Shown here piece after piece: positions 1-6,292 of a DNA stretch of 7,744 nt (position 1 is the stretch's first letter; every line of letters starts with the position of its first letter). The stretch is from Candidatus Methanoperedens sp. (GTDB taxonomy: Archaea > Halobacteriota > Methanosarcinia > Methanosarcinales > Methanoperedenaceae). Made by a program: the position numbers and the translations under genes. The DNA lies in assembly GCA_028679855.1 (NCBI GenBank), contig JAJRAP010000212.1, forward strand, positions 1 to 7,744. The letters run 5' to 3'. The notes beneath the pieces were generated by a model, which was not told the origin of the DNA, searched no databases, and saw only the letters and a program-made list of their open reading frames with translations.

Positions 1-751
1 AAAGACTATCTAAATTGTCTTTGTCGTTTGAGTCTTCACTTTTAATTCTTTCAATTAAATGAGTTTTAATGTTTGTTTCATTTTTCAAAGAATATAAAAT
101 GTCTTGGACTAATTCTATGTAAAATTTTTCTTTAGGAGTTGATTCTTCTTTTGTTTCCAAGAATATTTTTGAAGGGAAATCAAAAAGAAAATTAGGGAAG
201 TATAATATACTTGGGATAAGTCCCATGCAAAATCCTGAAAGTTGGTTATTTTCATATGAATATAACTTTTCCGTAATATTAATATACTTTTCCTCCGTTT
301 CCGTTTTTAACCAACCATGAAAGCCAGACCACCGTGGATCTAAGTTAGTAAATTTGGAATCTTTGAACTCATAATGTCTGTAATATTTGAGAGTATCCAC
401 TGTTCTAACCTGTCTAAACTGCGTATTGGCTGTTGTGAATTCATTTATTTTTTGTAAATCGTCACCATCTAGTTTAATAGTTACTTCAATTGTTATCCTG
501 CCATTAAAATTGTCTCTGCGGCTTATTGGAATTAAGCTGTTGTAGTCCTTAATTGTTGCACCAGGAAGTTCCAAAGCACTTATACCCGCATTGCTTGGAT
601 TGAATAAGTTGATTGCTTCGAGTATTGTTGTCTTACCGCTTTCATTCAATCCAACGAGAGTATAAATATTTGCATTAGGTGATTTATCGAGATTGATTGT
701 AATATCCTCGATGCCTTTGAAGTTCTGTATTTTGAATTCGGTAAATTTCAT
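1..751 (-). CDS. OLD/RecF-like AAA (ABC-type) ATPase, N-terminal part; C-terminus runs off the left edge
   Basis: Reading the minus strand from the ATG at 751 gives 250 codons without a stop to the window edge. The protein opens with a short beta-strand segment (MKFTEFKIQNFKGIEDITI) typical of RecF/OLD/SMC-type ATPase heads, followed by a Walker A motif GLNESGKT at residues 34-41 and the continuation TILEAIN. Residues 73-92 (LIPISRRDNFNGRITIEV...) and the aromatic segment LYFPNFLFDFP (183-193) look like the lid and arm part of AAA_15/OLD-type proteins. ABC signature, Walker B and any C-terminal TOPRIM nuclease domain would lie beyond the edge, so I cannot separate an OLD nuclease (including GajA-like proteins) from a nuclease-less ATPase. 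The start is supported by AAAGGA nine bases upstream and a TATA-like box further up. The gene is clearly more AT-rich than the helicase beside it, and the two are divergently transcribed. Family level is fairly sure; exact function is unknown. Defence is an inference from the family. Confidence 0.85.
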   Translation of the reverse strand, partial: MKFTEFKIQNFKGIEDITINLDKSPNANIYTLVGLNESGKTTILEAINLFNPSNAGISALELPGATIKDYNSLIPISRRDNFNGRITIEVTIKLDGDDLQKINEFTTANTQFRQVRTVDTLKYYRHYEFKDSKFTNLDPRWSGFHGWLKTETEEKYINITEKLYSYENNQLSGFCMGLIPSILYFPNFLFDFPSKIFLETKEESTPKEKFYIELVQDILYSLKNETNIKTHLIERIKSEDSNDKDNLDSL

Positions 752-760
752 TGTGTGTCG

Positions 761-766
761 TCCTTT
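761..766 (-). promoter_or_regulatory. Shine-Dalgarno for the OLD-like ATPase
   Basis: The minus strand reads AAAGGA here, nine bases before the ATG at 751. This fixes the start of the leftward ATPase gene. Confidence 0.7.
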
Positions 767-789
767 TATATAATAGCCCGCTAACTCAC

Positions 790-798
790 TTATTTATG
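790..798 (-). promoter_or_regulatory. Candidate archaeal TATA box for the leftward OLD-like ATPase
   Basis: The minus strand reads CATAAATAA. Archaeal transcription usually begins about 25 bases downstream of the box centre, which here falls near 768-770. That would give a leader of about 18 bases that just includes the AAAGGA ribosome binding site. The geometry fits well, but the box was picked by eye in AT-rich DNA and no convincing BRE is claimed. Confidence 0.4.
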
Positions 799-920
799 CA
801 ATGCGTACAAGCCCATTTTGGATGGTTGCGCACATCTTTTTCTGTATGTCAACTTCAGTTCTTTGAAATACATGGTATCCAGAGGATTTATAATCTTTCA
901 AGAGTTTTATTGCTTATTTG

Positions 921-927
921 TATATAT
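921..927 (+). promoter_or_regulatory. Candidate TATA box for the helicase gene (leadered option)
   Basis: The sequence TATATAT would place a transcription start near 950 and a leader of about 75 bases that is almost entirely the G-free tract. A second candidate, TTTATAAT at 887-894, would start the transcript about 35 bases earlier. These are choices by eye in AT-rich DNA. Confidence 0.3.
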
Positions 928-940
928 CTCTGTTGCTTTG

Positions 941-1015
941 ATATTTTTTTACCCAACCATTCCCCAACCAATCCACTCCCCCATCCCCATCCTTAATATC
1001 CCCACCCTCCAATCA
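941..1015 (+). other. 75-base G-free, C-rich tract upstream of the helicase; G-rich on the minus strand
   Basis: There is no G on the plus strand from 941 to 1015. C-runs lie at 952-954, 962-965, 978-982, 985-988, 1000-1003 and 1005-1007. The minus strand therefore carries G-runs; those between 1007 and 978 are separated by 1, 11 and 2 bases, which could form a G-quadruplex with one long loop. In RNA the plus strand would be an unstructured C-rich leader. No known regulatory element is recognised. Confidence 0.6.
993..999 (+). promoter_or_regulatory. Candidate TATA-like box for a leaderless helicase transcript
   Basis: TTAATAT is centred at 996, about 26-29 bases before the ATG at 1025. Initiation at the usual distance would begin at or just before the start codon, giving a leaderless mRNA. 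This would fit the absence of any Shine-Dalgarno sequence before 1025 (the preceding bases are ccaatcagtacctcaa). It competes with the boxes at 887-894 and 921-927. Confidence 0.25.
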
Positions 1016-1024
1016 GTACCTCAA

Positions 1025-3475
1025 ATGCTCCAAATCATCATCCACCCCCAGAAGTCAAAGCTCATCGTCCTCCCCATCAAAGACAAAGGAAATGTGCCCT
1101 CTTTCCACGGTACCCTGATCCTCAAGCATACCCCCAAAGGCTCTCGCGTCGGCAAATTCAGGATACGGCAGGGCGAAAAGGAAGACTTCAGGGCGCCTGA
1201 GGAACTCATCGAACTCCTGCGCCTTGCTGATAAGATACTTATCGCAGAGGGGAACGAGGAGTCAGAGGCAGGGTTCAAGGAACTCCTTGCAGCGTATCAA
1301 CTGGATTATGGATACACGAACCCGTGCCGACTGTGCCTTTCTGCGGGTAGGTTCACCCTGCTCAACAGCAATTCCATACGATTACATAACGAGCAGATAT
1401 GCCAGGAGTGCGCAACAAAGGAACTGTTGCGGGAAGCAAAATCGCTCAAGATTGGAAAGCACGGTCAGGAACGCCTTGTGAAGATACTGCTCGCAACAGG
1501 GAACCTTGATAAAGTGCTGGCGATGCTCAGTCCCGATAAACTTGACTCGGGGCTGACAAGATACGATACCATAGAAGCAGGGAAAGTTGAAAGCTCTGTC
1601 AAAGTAAAAGACCTGCCCCTTCATCCTGAACTCAAAAAGATCCTCCTCACCAGACTTTCCGAACTCCTGCCAGTACAGGCGCTCTCTGTGAAGGCGGGGC
1701 TGCTTGAGGGTAAGAACCAGCTTATCGTTTCCGCGACAGCTACAGGAAAAACACTGGTCGGAGAGCTTGCTGGCATCCAGAACATCCTGGACGGAAGAGG
1801 AAAGATGTTATATCTTGTCCCTCTTGTAGCACTGGCGAACCAGAAGTACGGGGATTTCACGAAGCGGTATTCATCCCTTGCAGCCGCGTCGCTGCGCGTG
1901 GGAACAAGCCGCATCATAAAAGACGCAAGAGGCATCCGCACCTCTCTTTCTTCAGATATCATCGTAGGCACATACGAAGGAATTGACTTTGTTATCAGAT
2001 CAGGTAACAAATCCGCGCTTGGGAATGTGGGCACAGTTGTAATAGACGAAGTGCACATGCTTGAGGATAAAGAACGCGGGCACAGGCTGGACGGGCTTAT
2101 CGCGCGCCTTAAGTTCATAGCCCCCAATGCGCAGTTCATATACCTCTCAGCCACTGTGGGAAAACCACTTTGGCTTGCGGAAAAACTTGGTGCAACGCTC
2201 ATCGAGTTCGAAGAAAGACCCGTTCCCATCGAGCGCCATCTCATCTTTGCGCCAGAATACGAGAAGAAGCGGCTGATAGAAAAGCTTGCTCGCCAGGAAT
2301 ATGATAAGAAGTCCTCCAAAGGCTTCAGGGGGCAGACCATTGTTTTTACTAACTCGCGCCGCAACTGTGAGGTGCTTGCAAAGGGGCTTTTGATAAAAGC
2401 CATGCCCTACCATGCGGGACTTTCGTATCATGAGAGAAAGAAAGTGGAAGAGAGATTCGCACAAGGAGAACTGCCCGTTGTTGTGACGACCGCGGCGCTT
2501 GCTGCAGGCGTGGACTTCCCTGCATCGCAGGTGATATTCGAATCCCTTGCCATGGGCATCGAATGGCTCACCGTTCGGGAGTTCCAGCAGATGCTGGGGC
2601 GCGCGGGAAGACCAGATTATCATGATGTTGGTAAAGTCGTGCTGCTTGCTGACCCTGAGAAGAGGTTCGGGAAAGGTGATACCGAGGATGAGATCGCTTT
2701 CAGGCTGCTGCGCGGGGAACTTGAGCACTTCGGAGTGGACTACGGGGATGATGAACTGCTTGAAGAGACGCTCTCCAACATCATTGTCGTCCGCACGCTG
2801 GATGAAATAAAAATGCTGAATGAATTGCTTCTTGGTGAAGGTGACCTCGGGAACCTGCTCGGTAAACTCAGGGAATACGGGTTTGTTGAAAAGAATAATG
2901 TTGGTTACTCACCCAAAGCGCTCGGACGCATCGTTGCATCGCATTTCCTGAGCGTTGAGCAGACCTTTCTTATAAAAAGCGCAGTCCTTGAAGAGCGCGA
3001 GCCGATAGACATTGTTACTGAGCTGGGTACTCTTGAAACGGTATTTTTCAGGTATGCCTCGCAATTATCTGACGCACTGGGGACAGACCTTCCCACAAGG
3101 GTCTTTGGCGCGGGACTTGATATCGTATTCTCAGCAGACGGGATGTCAAAGCTCAAAGAGAACGTGAAACGGACAATGCTTGACTTTGCCCGCGAGTTCA
3201 TGGCATGCAGATGCAAAGACTCACCGTACTGCGGATGTGCACAAAAGAAGTTCTCGTCGCGTGTCATTGAGCTTTGTGCCGAAGGTTTGTCACCTGAAAA
3301 AATTATTGCAGAGCTTACGAATAAGTACGGCGTATATGCTTATAGCGGGGATGTGCTCAACTACCTTGACCAGGCTGCAAGGGATCTTGAGGCAGTGGAT
3401 ATGATCGCGGGGATTTATGGGAAGAAGGAATTGAGCTGGAAAGCAAGATTCTTGCGAGAAAAGATGGAAGGTTGA
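1025..3475 (+). CDS. Archaeal Ski2-like DEAD/DEAH-box helicase with N-terminal zinc-finger-like module and C-terminal cysteine cluster
   Basis: The 816-aa product is an ATP-driven superfamily 2 helicase related to the Ski2/Hel308 group. It resembles archaeal helicases with an N-terminal DUF5814-type region (family name from memory). Domains in order: N-terminal region about 1-95; CxxC at 101/104 and CxxC at 126/129, a likely zinc site; RecA1 with LLPVQ near 214-218, motif I SATATGKT (236-243), motif Ia LVPLVAL (264-270), motif II DEVH (341-344) and motif III SAT (375-377); RecA2 with IVFTNSRR (439-446), motif V TTAALAAGVDFPA (488-500) and motif VI QMLGRAGRP (522-530); then a helical C-terminal part with C728, C730, C736 and C738. 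All catalytic motifs are intact. Whether it unwinds DNA or RNA cannot be told from sequence. The frame is open back to an ATG at 818, but the extra 69 residues are hydrophobic and partly encoded by the G-free tract, so I prefer the ATG at 1025, where the protein becomes soluble and coding-like (MLQIIIHPQKSKLIVLPIKD). No Shine-Dalgarno is seen there. serS follows after 110 bases. Confidence 0.92.
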   Translation: MLQIIIHPQKSKLIVLPIKDKGNVPSFHGTLILKHTPKGSRVGKFRIRQGEKEDFRAPEELIELLRLADKILIAEGNEESEAGFKELLAAYQLDYGYTNPCRLCLSAGRFTLLNSNSIRLHNEQICQECATKELLREAKSLKIGKHGQERLVKILLATGNLDKVLAMLSPDKLDSGLTRYDTIEAGKVESSVKVKDLPLHPELKKILLTRLSELLPVQALSVKAGLLEGKNQLIVSATATGKTLVGELAGIQNILDGRGKMLYLVPLVALANQKYGDFTKRYSSLAAASLRVGTSRIIKDARGIRTSLSSDIIVGTYEGIDFVIRSGNKSALGNVGTVVIDEVHMLEDKERGHRLDGLIARLKFIAPNAQFIYLSATVGKPLWLAEKLGATLIEFEERPVPIERHLIFAPEYEKKRLIEKLARQEYDKKSSKGFRGQTIVFTNSRRNCEVLAKGLLIKAMPYHAGLSYHERKKVEERFAQGELPVVVTTAALAAGVDFPASQVIFESLAMGIEWLTVREFQQMLGRAGRPDYHDVGKVVLLADPEKRFGKGDTEDEIAFRLLRGELEHFGVDYGDDELLEETLSNIIVVRTLDEIKMLNELLLGEGDLGNLLGKLREYGFVEKNNVGYSPKALGRIVASHFLSVEQTFLIKSAVLEEREPIDIVTELGTLETVFFRYASQLSDALGTDLPTRVFGAGLDIVFSADGMSKLKENVKRTMLDFAREFMACRCKDSPYCGCAQKKFSSRVIELCAEGLSPEKIIAELTNKYGVYAYSGDVLNYLDQAARDLEAVDMIAGIYGKKELSWKARFLREKMEG

Positions 3476-3487
3476 ACAGATTTACAG

Positions 3488-3507
3488 GAAAGAAAGAATA
3501 AATATTA
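3488..3507 (+). promoter_or_regulatory. Candidate BRE/TATA promoter for serS
   Basis: Purine-rich GAAAGAAAG (3488-3496) is followed directly by AATAAATATTA (3497-3507), resembling an archaeal BRE plus TATA box. Initiation would fall around 3525-3532, giving a leader of roughly 55-60 bases. The 110-base gap after the helicase (3476-3585) is long enough for serS to have its own promoter. The rest of the gap shows no gene and no strong hairpin. Confidence 0.35.
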
Positions 3508-3574
3508 AGGAATCATACAGGATGCCAGCAAATAGAGAATATGGTGTGATCTCAATATTTTCTCAACGAAGATC

Positions 3575-3579
3575 AAGGA
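3575..3579 (+). promoter_or_regulatory. Shine-Dalgarno for serS
   Basis: AAGGA lies six bases before the ATG at 3586 and supports that start. Confidence 0.65.
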
Positions 3580-3585
3580 AATAAC

Positions 3586-5097
3586 ATGACAGAACCTTAC
3601 TTTCACTTAAAAGGCACTTTTAAAACAAGCGCCGATGCTGCAGCCGCGCGCTCAGACATCGAAAAGTTCATCGAAGAAGCAAAAACTACCATCCTGCAAA
3701 AGGGTGTCCCTTCGGGCAAGGGTGCAAAAATCATCGGATGGGATATTAATGATAGCGGTGTATTCTTCGATATCGAATCGGACAGGTATTTGCGAGCCCA
3801 CGATGCCTTCATAAGGTTGCGTAAGCAGCTTGCAGGTGTTCTTGGCAAGAAATTCAGGATAGGGATTAGAGGAGCTGAAGTTGAAGAATTCATAGTTTCC
3901 ATGCCTGCCAGGGAAGCCTTGAAATCAAAAAAAATACCTCATGTAAAATCGCTTGAGTTCGAAAACGACATGATAACATTATCGCTTGATGTGGGAGAGG
4001 CTGAACTTGAAAACAAGGTGCCTGACAGGATAATCTCGCTTATAGAAGACAAGATCGCAGCCCAAAGCTTTGGAGGAAAAGCTGAACACTGGAACCTGCT
4101 ATGGGAAAGCCCGAAGATGGAAATGAAGTTTAAAGGCGACCCGACGGTCGAGGCAGAAAAGCGCGGATGGATAAAGCGGTCTGTAGGGCGGGGTCAGTGG
4201 ATCCATGGTCCCCAGATGGCACGCGTCTTCAGGACGTTCGAGCAGATAGTCCTGGAAGAGGTGATCAAACCCATGGGCTATATAGAAATGCTATTCCCAA
4301 AACTTGACCCCTGGGATGTTTTAAAGCACTCAGGGCATGCAAAGGGCGTCTATCCAGAGATATACTACGTCTGCGCCCCGAAGACAAGAGACCCGGCTTT
4401 CTGGGAGGAAGTAATTGACAATTACAAGGTCACACTTGAAGTGCCGATCGACCTCATAGCTGAAAAAATAGATAAGCCCCTTGGCGCCCTGTGTTATGCC
4501 CAGTGTCCCTCCTTCTGGCCATACCTCCAGGGCAAGACCATTGCTGAGGATTCCTTCCCGATAAAAGTGTTCGATCGCTCTGGCACATCACACAGGTACG
4601 AAAGCGGAGGCATACACGGCATGGAGAGGGTGGATGAATTCCATAGAATTGAACTTGTATTCATAGGCACACCCGAACAGGTCGCAGCCCACTCAAAAGA
4701 AATGCAGGAATGCTATAAGCACATATTCAACGACATCCTGGAACTGGAATGGAGGATGGCATGGGTGACGCCCTGGTTCATGGCGCAGGAAGGTCTGACC
4801 GGGCTGGCTGAGAAAAAGGACGTAGGAACTATTGATTTTGAAGCGCCGCTGCCCTACCGCGGGAAAGACGGCGAATGGCTTGAGTTCCAGAACCTGAGCA
4901 TCAACGGGGATAAATACCCGAAGGGCTTCAACGTGAAATCGCAGTCTGGGAAAGAGGTATGGAGCGGCTGTTCAGGCATCGGTCTTGAGAGGTGGGCGAG
5001 TACGTTTTTGGCGCAGAAGGGATTTGAGGAGCTTGATTGGCCGGATGCGTTCAGGGAGAAGGTTGGAGAGATGCCGAAAGGGATCAGGTTCATGTGA
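3586..5097 (+). CDS. serS: Serine--tRNA ligase, methanogenic type (type 2 SerRS, zinc-dependent)
   Basis: The 503-aa enzyme activates serine with ATP and loads it onto tRNA-Ser in the cytoplasm. It belongs to the unusual class II SerRS first found in methanogens, not the common bacterial/eukaryotic form: there is no N-terminal coiled-coil arm. Instead, residues 1 to about 165 form a different mixed alpha/beta tRNA-binding domain. The catalytic core starts near 195, with a motif-1 region around 226-240 ([15 protein letters not shown]), motif 2 at about 337-357 (HRYESGG...DEFHRIE) and motif 3 GIGLERW at 464-470. The M. barkeri enzyme binds its catalytic zinc with Cys306, Glu355 and Cys461 (from memory of the crystal structure). 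Here C307, E356 and C462 fall at the same places with an offset of one, and the length (503 against about 502) also matches. Residues around 395-411 correspond to the serine-ordering loop. All key residues are present, so the gene should be functional. AAGGA six bases upstream supports the start. Confidence 0.96.
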   Translation: MTEPYFHLKGTFKTSADAAAARSDIEKFIEEAKTTILQKGVPSGKGAKIIGWDINDSGVFFDIESDRYLRAHDAFIRLRKQLAGVLGKKFRIGIRGAEVEEFIVSMPAREALKSKKIPHVKSLEFENDMITLSLDVGEAELENKVPDRIISLIEDKIAAQSFGGKAEHWNLLWESPKMEMKFKGDPTVEAEKRGWIKRSVGRGQWIHGPQMARVFRTFEQIVLEEVIKPMGYIEMLFPKLDPWDVLKHSGHAKGVYPEIYYVCAPKTRDPAFWEEVIDNYKVTLEVPIDLIAEKIDKPLGALCYAQCPSFWPYLQGKTIAEDSFPIKVFDRSGTSHRYESGGIHGMERVDEFHRIELVFIGTPEQVAAHSKEMQECYKHIFNDILELEWRMAWVTPWFMAQEGLTGLAEKKDVGTIDFEAPLPYRGKDGEWLEFQNLSINGDKYPKGFNVKSQSGKEVWSGCSGIGLERWASTFLAQKGFEELDWPDAFREKVGEMPKGIRFM

Positions 5098-5127
5098 AAT
5101 TGAGAATATCAGATTCATATTATTTTT
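5098..5127 (+). terminator. Possible serS 3' end / convergent gene junction
   Basis: Only 22 bases (5098-5119) separate the stop of serS from the stop of the opposing gene. The plus strand runs into TATTATTTTT, ending in five T (5123-5127), which would fit an archaeal T-rich termination site. A weak 5-bp inverted repeat, AATAT (5105-5109) and ATATT (5117-5121), is also present. The T-run lies inside the end of the opposing coding region, so the two transcripts probably overlap at their 3' ends. Confidence 0.3.
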
Positions 5128-6292
5128 CAATGTTCCTATAAAAAATGACCTTAAACTGTTCAGCTTCTGTTTCGTTGAAAAAATCTACCTTAATCTTAGC
5201 CTTCTTGCATTCACTGAGAATTCTCTGAACACCTGTACCTATCCCACGATACGGCATTCCTGCAATGTCTTTGAGTATAGAAACTAAAATTGGATTTCGT
5301 TCTATGTGTATGCCCATCTTCATTGATTCAACACTGACGGTATTGGGTAATGTCCCTGCGCTTATAATTTCAACCCGGTTATCAAAAATGAAAATTCGTA
5401 TATTACTTGATAAAAAATAATTACGATGAACTATCGCATTAATAAGAGCCTCTTCTATAGCCTCTATAGGAATTTCAAGAATGCCAGTTGTATCGAAGTG
5501 TTGGTTTTTCTGCAATTTTCTCAAATTATTTACCAGGAATAATCTACCAGCATCGAACATTTTAGGGATATTCCCACTTATGTCCCTACTATCCCGATAT
5601 TCATTTCCTGCTGGCGAATTGCCGTAAAATGAAACTGCTTTTATTACAAATTGCGGTCTCTTTTCTTGTGGCTTTTTGCCAAACATTAAAATGCCTGCAA
5701 GCGTCAATTTTCCATTTGCCAGCAATTTCAGGTTTGACATGACATTTTCAACTGGAATCTTGAGATTTTCGAATTTTTCACCTGTCCTGCGTTCGTAAAA
5801 GGATTTGAACAATTCAAGGTCAATATCTCCTAAATCCGTATTATCCACAGTCATTTCATCTGCATAGAGGTGCCCTGAAGACTGAAGCAATCTCTGGATT
5901 TCTTCCCGTTTAGCTCTTCTTTTATCTGATCCAACCTTCACCCAAATATCTTTTCCATTCGCCATGTAAGGCTTATTCGTTCCAATTGGAACATTGATTG
6001 CCATAACAATATTATCCATGTATTTTATGGTTTGAGTAGTTACACTTACCTGTGGATCAATCTTTTGAGAACATACGTTAGATACCCATTGATTTAGTTT
6101 CTTTACATTTTCTATTGATAATCCGATGATTTCGCCCTCATCAGACACACCTACTAAAATGTTGCCCCCATTTGAATTACTGAAGGCACATATCTCTGCT
6201 GCCAAAGAATCTATGCTATCAAATCGCTCTTTGAACTGGGTCTGTGAATCTTCACCTTTTTCAATTAGCTCCAGCAATTCTAAAGTGTCCAT
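5120..6292 (-). CDS. AlbA_2 (Schlafen-like) and GHKL ATP-binding domain protein, COG2865-like
   Basis: The 390-aa product has two recognisable parts. Residues about 9-135 match the AlbA_2/divergent AAA_4 domain: the segment around 14-22 with Q19-F20-K21-E22, then AFSNSNGGNILVGVSDEGEI (36-55) and WVKVGSDKRRA (117-127). Residues about 275-385 match the GHKL-type ATPase domain at the end of these proteins: N-box EEALINAIVHRNY (280-292), FDNRVEIISAGTLP (303-316) and GIGTGVQRIL (350-359). Family members are usually annotated as putative transcriptional regulators or nucleic-acid-binding ATP-binding proteins, and several are linked to phage defence or toxin-antitoxin systems; the actual biochemistry is mostly untested. 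The protein ends about 30 residues after the last GHKL motif, so the C-terminal winged helix often found in longer relatives is missing. The gene overlaps the end of the upstream ATPase by 13 bases and is probably translationally coupled to it. It is AT-rich compared with serS. Family call is confident; function is unknown. Confidence 0.88.
   Translation of the reverse strand: MDTLELLELIEKGEDSQTQFKERFDSIDSLAAEICAFSNSNGGNILVGVSDEGEIIGLSIENVKKLNQWVSNVCSQKIDPQVSVTTQTIKYMDNIVMAINVPIGTNKPYMANGKDIWVKVGSDKRRAKREEIQRLLQSSGHLYADEMTVDNTDLGDIDLELFKSFYERRTGEKFENLKIPVENVMSNLKLLANGKLTLAGILMFGKKPQEKRPQFVIKAVSFYGNSPAGNEYRDSRDISGNIPKMFDAGRLFLVNNLRKLQKNQHFDTTGILEIPIEAIEEALINAIVHRNYFLSSNIRIFIFDNRVEIISAGTLPNTVSVESMKMGIHIERNPILVSILKDIAGMPYRGIGTGVQRILSECKKAKIKVDFFNETEAEQFKVIFYRNIEK

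Larger units (their letters stand above)
752..1024. other. Divergent intergenic region between the OLD-like ATPase and the helicase
   Basis: No gene is supported in this stretch. A short open frame (751-996) and the in-frame upstream extension of the helicase (818-1024) both translate to low-complexity, hydrophobic or proline-rich peptides without a recognisable domain. The left half carries the ATPase promoter and ribosome binding site on the minus strand. The right half carries TATA-like boxes for the helicase and a G-free, C-rich tract. No tRNA, clear hairpin or riboswitch was seen. Confidence 0.6.

Noticed and set aside
765..773. TTTATATAA as TATA box of the leftward ATPase
   Set aside because: It lies only 14 bases before the start codon, so transcription would begin inside the gene; the box at 790-798 fits better. 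On the plus strand it would give an unusually long leader for the helicase.
751..996. Small plus-strand open frame of 81 codons in the intergenic region
   Set aside because: Its peptide is low-complexity with a Pro/His-rich tail, it overlaps the ATPase start region, and it has no ribosome binding site or recognisable domain.
818..1024. N-terminal membrane anchor on the helicase
   Set aside because: The hydrophobic segment comes from DNA that looks non-coding, and the product downstream is a soluble helicase; treated as an artefact of extending the frame.
1621..2728. Long minus-strand open frames (260 and 193 codons) inside the helicase gene
   Set aside because: They are antisense shadows of a strongly coding helicase with intact motifs; their translations are Ser/Arg/Phe-rich and match no domain I recognise.
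3476..3585. Small gene or structured RNA between helicase and serS
   Set aside because: No open frame with a ribosome binding site and no strong hairpin was seen; a promoter and leader explain the space.
5105..5121. Hairpin terminator at the serS/AlbA_2 junction
   Set aside because: Only a 5-bp AT stem was found, too weak to call a hairpin; retained only as part of a low-confidence T-rich termination region.
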